A stretch of 64,000 bases of DNA, taken from the NCBI RefSeq assembly GCF_018129385.1, contig NZ_JAFCLN010000002.1, forward strand, positions 651,626 to 715,625, read 5' to 3'. Below, piece after piece: positions 62,466-64,000 of the stretch. Numbering within the stretch: the first letter of the stretch is position 1; each line of letters begins with the position of its first letter. The notes under the pieces are model-generated. The model had not been told where the DNA came from, did not search any database, and was given only the letters and a program-made list of their open reading frames with translations. The DNA is from Bradyrhizobium lablabi (GTDB lineage: Bacteria; Pseudomonadota; Alphaproteobacteria; Rhizobiales; Xanthobacteraceae). The position numbers and the translations under genes are program-made.

Positions 62466-63635
62466 ATGAAAATCGCAGTGATCGGCGGCGGAATCGGCGG
62501 GCTCTCGGCCGCATTGCAGCTCCTGAAAGCCGGGCTCGATGTCCACGTCTATGAGCAGGCGCCACGGATCGCCGAAATCGGCGCCGGCATCCAGATCAGC
62601 CCCAACGCCTCCCGGCTTCTTCTGCGGCTGGGCCTCAAAGCTGCCATGGACGCCGTCGGCGTGCGGCCACGCGCGGTGCATCAGCGGCGCTGGGACGATG
62701 GACGTACCTTGCAGCGCGCGCCGCTGGGGCCGGAGGTCGAGGCGAATTTCGGCGCGCCGTACTACCACTTTCATCGCGGGGATCTTGCAAATCTTCTGGC
62801 TGGCGCGCTGCCGCGAGAGCGCTTGCATGCCGGCCACAAGCTCATCGGGCTGGAGCAGAAAGGCGAGCGCGTGATCGCACGGTTCGGCAACGGCGCGACG
62901 GCCGAGGCGGATCTCCTGGTCGGCGCCGACGGGATCCATTCACGCGTACGCGAAATCGCCTTCGGTCCCGAGAAGCCGCGTTTCACCGGCTGCGTCGCCT
63001 GGCGCGGTTTGGTTCCGGCCGAGCGCATCAGGCATCTCGGCATCGAGGTTGCTTCGCACAACTGGGTGGGACCGGGCGGCCATGTCGTGCACTACTGGGT
63101 CTCGGGCGGCAGGATGATGAACGTGGTCTGCATCGTCGAGCATGGCGACTGGACACGGGAATCCTGGACAGACAAAGGCGAGGTGGCCGATGTGCTCGCG
63201 CGCTATGAGGGATGGCACCCGACGGTGCGCAGCCTGATCGGCGCCTTTCCGGAGACGTTCATCTGGGCGCTGCACGACCGCGCCGAGTTGCCGCGCTGGA
63301 GCGATGGCCGCATCACGCTGCTCGGCGATGCCTGTCATCCCATGCTGCCCATGATGGCGCAGGGCGCGGCGCAATCGATCGAGGACGGCGCCGCGCTCGC
63401 GACGCTGCTCAAGGCCATGCCGGACGACATCGCGGGCGCACTGGCGCGCTATGAAGCGTTGCGCAAGCCGCGTGCCACGAAATTACAGCAGGCCAGCGCC
63501 GCCAACCGGACCCGCTTTCATTTGCCTGACGGCGAAGCGCAACGCGCCCGAGACGAGGCGATGGCCACATCCGGCGACCGATCGATCGCCAATATTGGCT
63601 GGCTCTATGCGCATGATGCGGCGGAAGCGCCGTAG
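62466..63635 (+). CDS. FAD-dependent aromatic hydroxylase (salicylate/6-hydroxynicotinate hydroxylase-like)
   Basis: 389 aa group A flavoprotein monooxygenase. FAD fold IAVIGGGIGGLSAALQLLKA, GAGIQISPNASRLLLRLGL, the DG motif LLVGADGIHSRVREI, and GDACHPMLPMMAQGAAQSIED. It uses NAD(P)H and O2 to hydroxylate an aromatic acid. Family members include salicylate hydroxylase and NicC, which oxidises 6-hydroxynicotinate. Here the downstream NicDEF/X genes are absent, so membership of a NicC branch cannot be claimed. It lies after marR in the same direction. Confidence 0.88.
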   Translation: MKIAVIGGGIGGLSAALQLLKAGLDVHVYEQAPRIAEIGAGIQISPNASRLLLRLGLKAAMDAVGVRPRAVHQRRWDDGRTLQRAPLGPEVEANFGAPYYHFHRGDLANLLAGALPRERLHAGHKLIGLEQKGERVIARFGNGATAEADLLVGADGIHSRVREIAFGPEKPRFTGCVAWRGLVPAERIRHLGIEVASHNWVGPGGHVVHYWVSGGRMMNVVCIVEHGDWTRESWTDKGEVADVLARYEGWHPTVRSLIGAFPETFIWALHDRAELPRWSDGRITLLGDACHPMLPMMAQGAAQSIEDGAALATLLKAMPDDIAGALARYEALRKPRATKLQQASAANRTRFHLPDGEAQRARDEAMATSGDRSIANIGWLYAHDAAEAP

Positions 63636-64000
63636 CGAGACGGCGAGGAGCGGCGTGATCGAAGCGGATGGCGCTCATTTGGGGCAACTGGCCGGGCCAG
63701 CGCAAACCAATTCCGGGCGGTCGCCGTGCGGATTCTGATTTTCAGAATCAATGTCAAGCCCTGAATGCAAAAATATTCTGCTGGCCAAATTCGGCAAATC
63801 AGAATTATAAATCGTGCGTCTCATCCCCGAGGAGGGGCGTTGGCCATCGTCACCACACGTTGGGATGGGATGCGGTGGACGCTTTGGCGTTGGTGAATAT
63901 TCACCAGACGAAAACGTCGAGGTGTACGGCGAAGTCGTGTGGTTCTGGCGCCGCTATGCAGGCGCTAAGTCTTGCGGAGCTATCCGCAAGGCGACGGTGA
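63636..64000. other. 3' region with hairpin and a dispersed intergenic repeat remnant
   Basis: No complete gene. A perfect 8-bp hairpin (gattctga-ttt-tcagaatc) lies at 63731-63749 behind the monooxygenase. From about 63810 to the window end, the translated strings PEEGRWPSSPHVGMGCGGR and GEVVWFWRRYAG resemble a repeat I know between rhizobial genes, often mis-annotated as short hypothetical proteins. It is cut by the window edge. Confidence 0.5.

Noticed and set aside
62466..63635. Calling the FAD monooxygenase NicC outright
   Set aside because: Motifs show only the salicylate-hydroxylase superfamily; none of the genes expected after NicC are in the window.

Overview
The window reads as chromosomal DNA of a Bradyrhizobium-like alphaproteobacterium (Bradyrhizobiaceae). 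The basis is high GC, FixL/FixJ-style two-component genes, many periplasmic-binding-protein transporters (two Liv-type and one TctABC set), and short intergenic palindromes of a kind I associate with Bradyrhizobium genomes. No rRNA, tRNA, insertion sequence, CRISPR array or replication origin was seen. The assignment is by gene style, not by a database match.

Layout. (1) 77-9417: eight minus-strand genes, probably one transcription unit. They encode an FAD pyridine-nucleotide oxidoreductase, a metallo-beta-lactamase-fold hydrolase, acetoacetate decarboxylase, a patatin/DUF3734 lipase, 3-hydroxybutyrate dehydrogenase, an HlyD/EmrA adaptor, an MFS pump with a whole TetR-like domain at its C terminus, and a short-chain dehydrogenase. 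Two tandem AraC regulators, a duplicated gene-plus-promoter unit, lie upstream, followed by a FixJ-like regulator, a stand-alone receiver and a PAS histidine kinase (9940-15602). (2) 15914-20457: a third AraC regulator, a catalase-related peroxidase, an MFS transporter, an AhpD-like protein and a cupin. (3) 20545-26751: a MocR regulator, tctCBA, a ketopantoate-reductase-like gene and a DUF3750 protein. (4) 26832-37232: a Liv transporter in which LivM, LivG and LivF form one polypeptide, its IclR regulator, and a divergent operon of a ThDP enzyme, an SDR lacking the catalytic Tyr/Lys, a cupin and an MFS carrier. (5) 37206-43347: a cyclase-AAA-TPR regulator, an orphan protein, and a compact YcaO/TfuA/short-peptide cluster that looks like a thioamide-type RiPP system. 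(6) 43621-49486: acyl-CoA dehydrogenase, a PHA-synthase-like hydrolase, a Tat-motif amidohydrolase and pncB. (7) 49553-63635: a probable nicotinate/N-heterocycle catabolic region. A NicAB-type molybdenum hydroxylase (two-subunit, triheme) diverges from a 6-hydroxynicotinate-reductase-like gene, an ApbE-superfamily UPF0280 gene, a DUF1185 gene, a second Liv transporter (LivH-LivM fused), a MarR regulator and a FAD monooxygenase. The last ~190 bases look like a dispersed intergenic repeat.

How the genes may work together. The first operon joins acetoacetate/3-hydroxybutyrate metabolism to an efflux pump under AraC and two-component control. In the last region, nicotinate would be hydroxylated by NicAB, reduced by the Hnr-like enzyme, and the substrate imported by the adjacent ABC transporter. 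Two perfect palindromes sit between the two halves and are candidate operators. UPF0280 may attach the covalent flavin reported for the clostridial reductase. The YcaO-TfuA-peptide cluster is the best candidate for an undescribed system.
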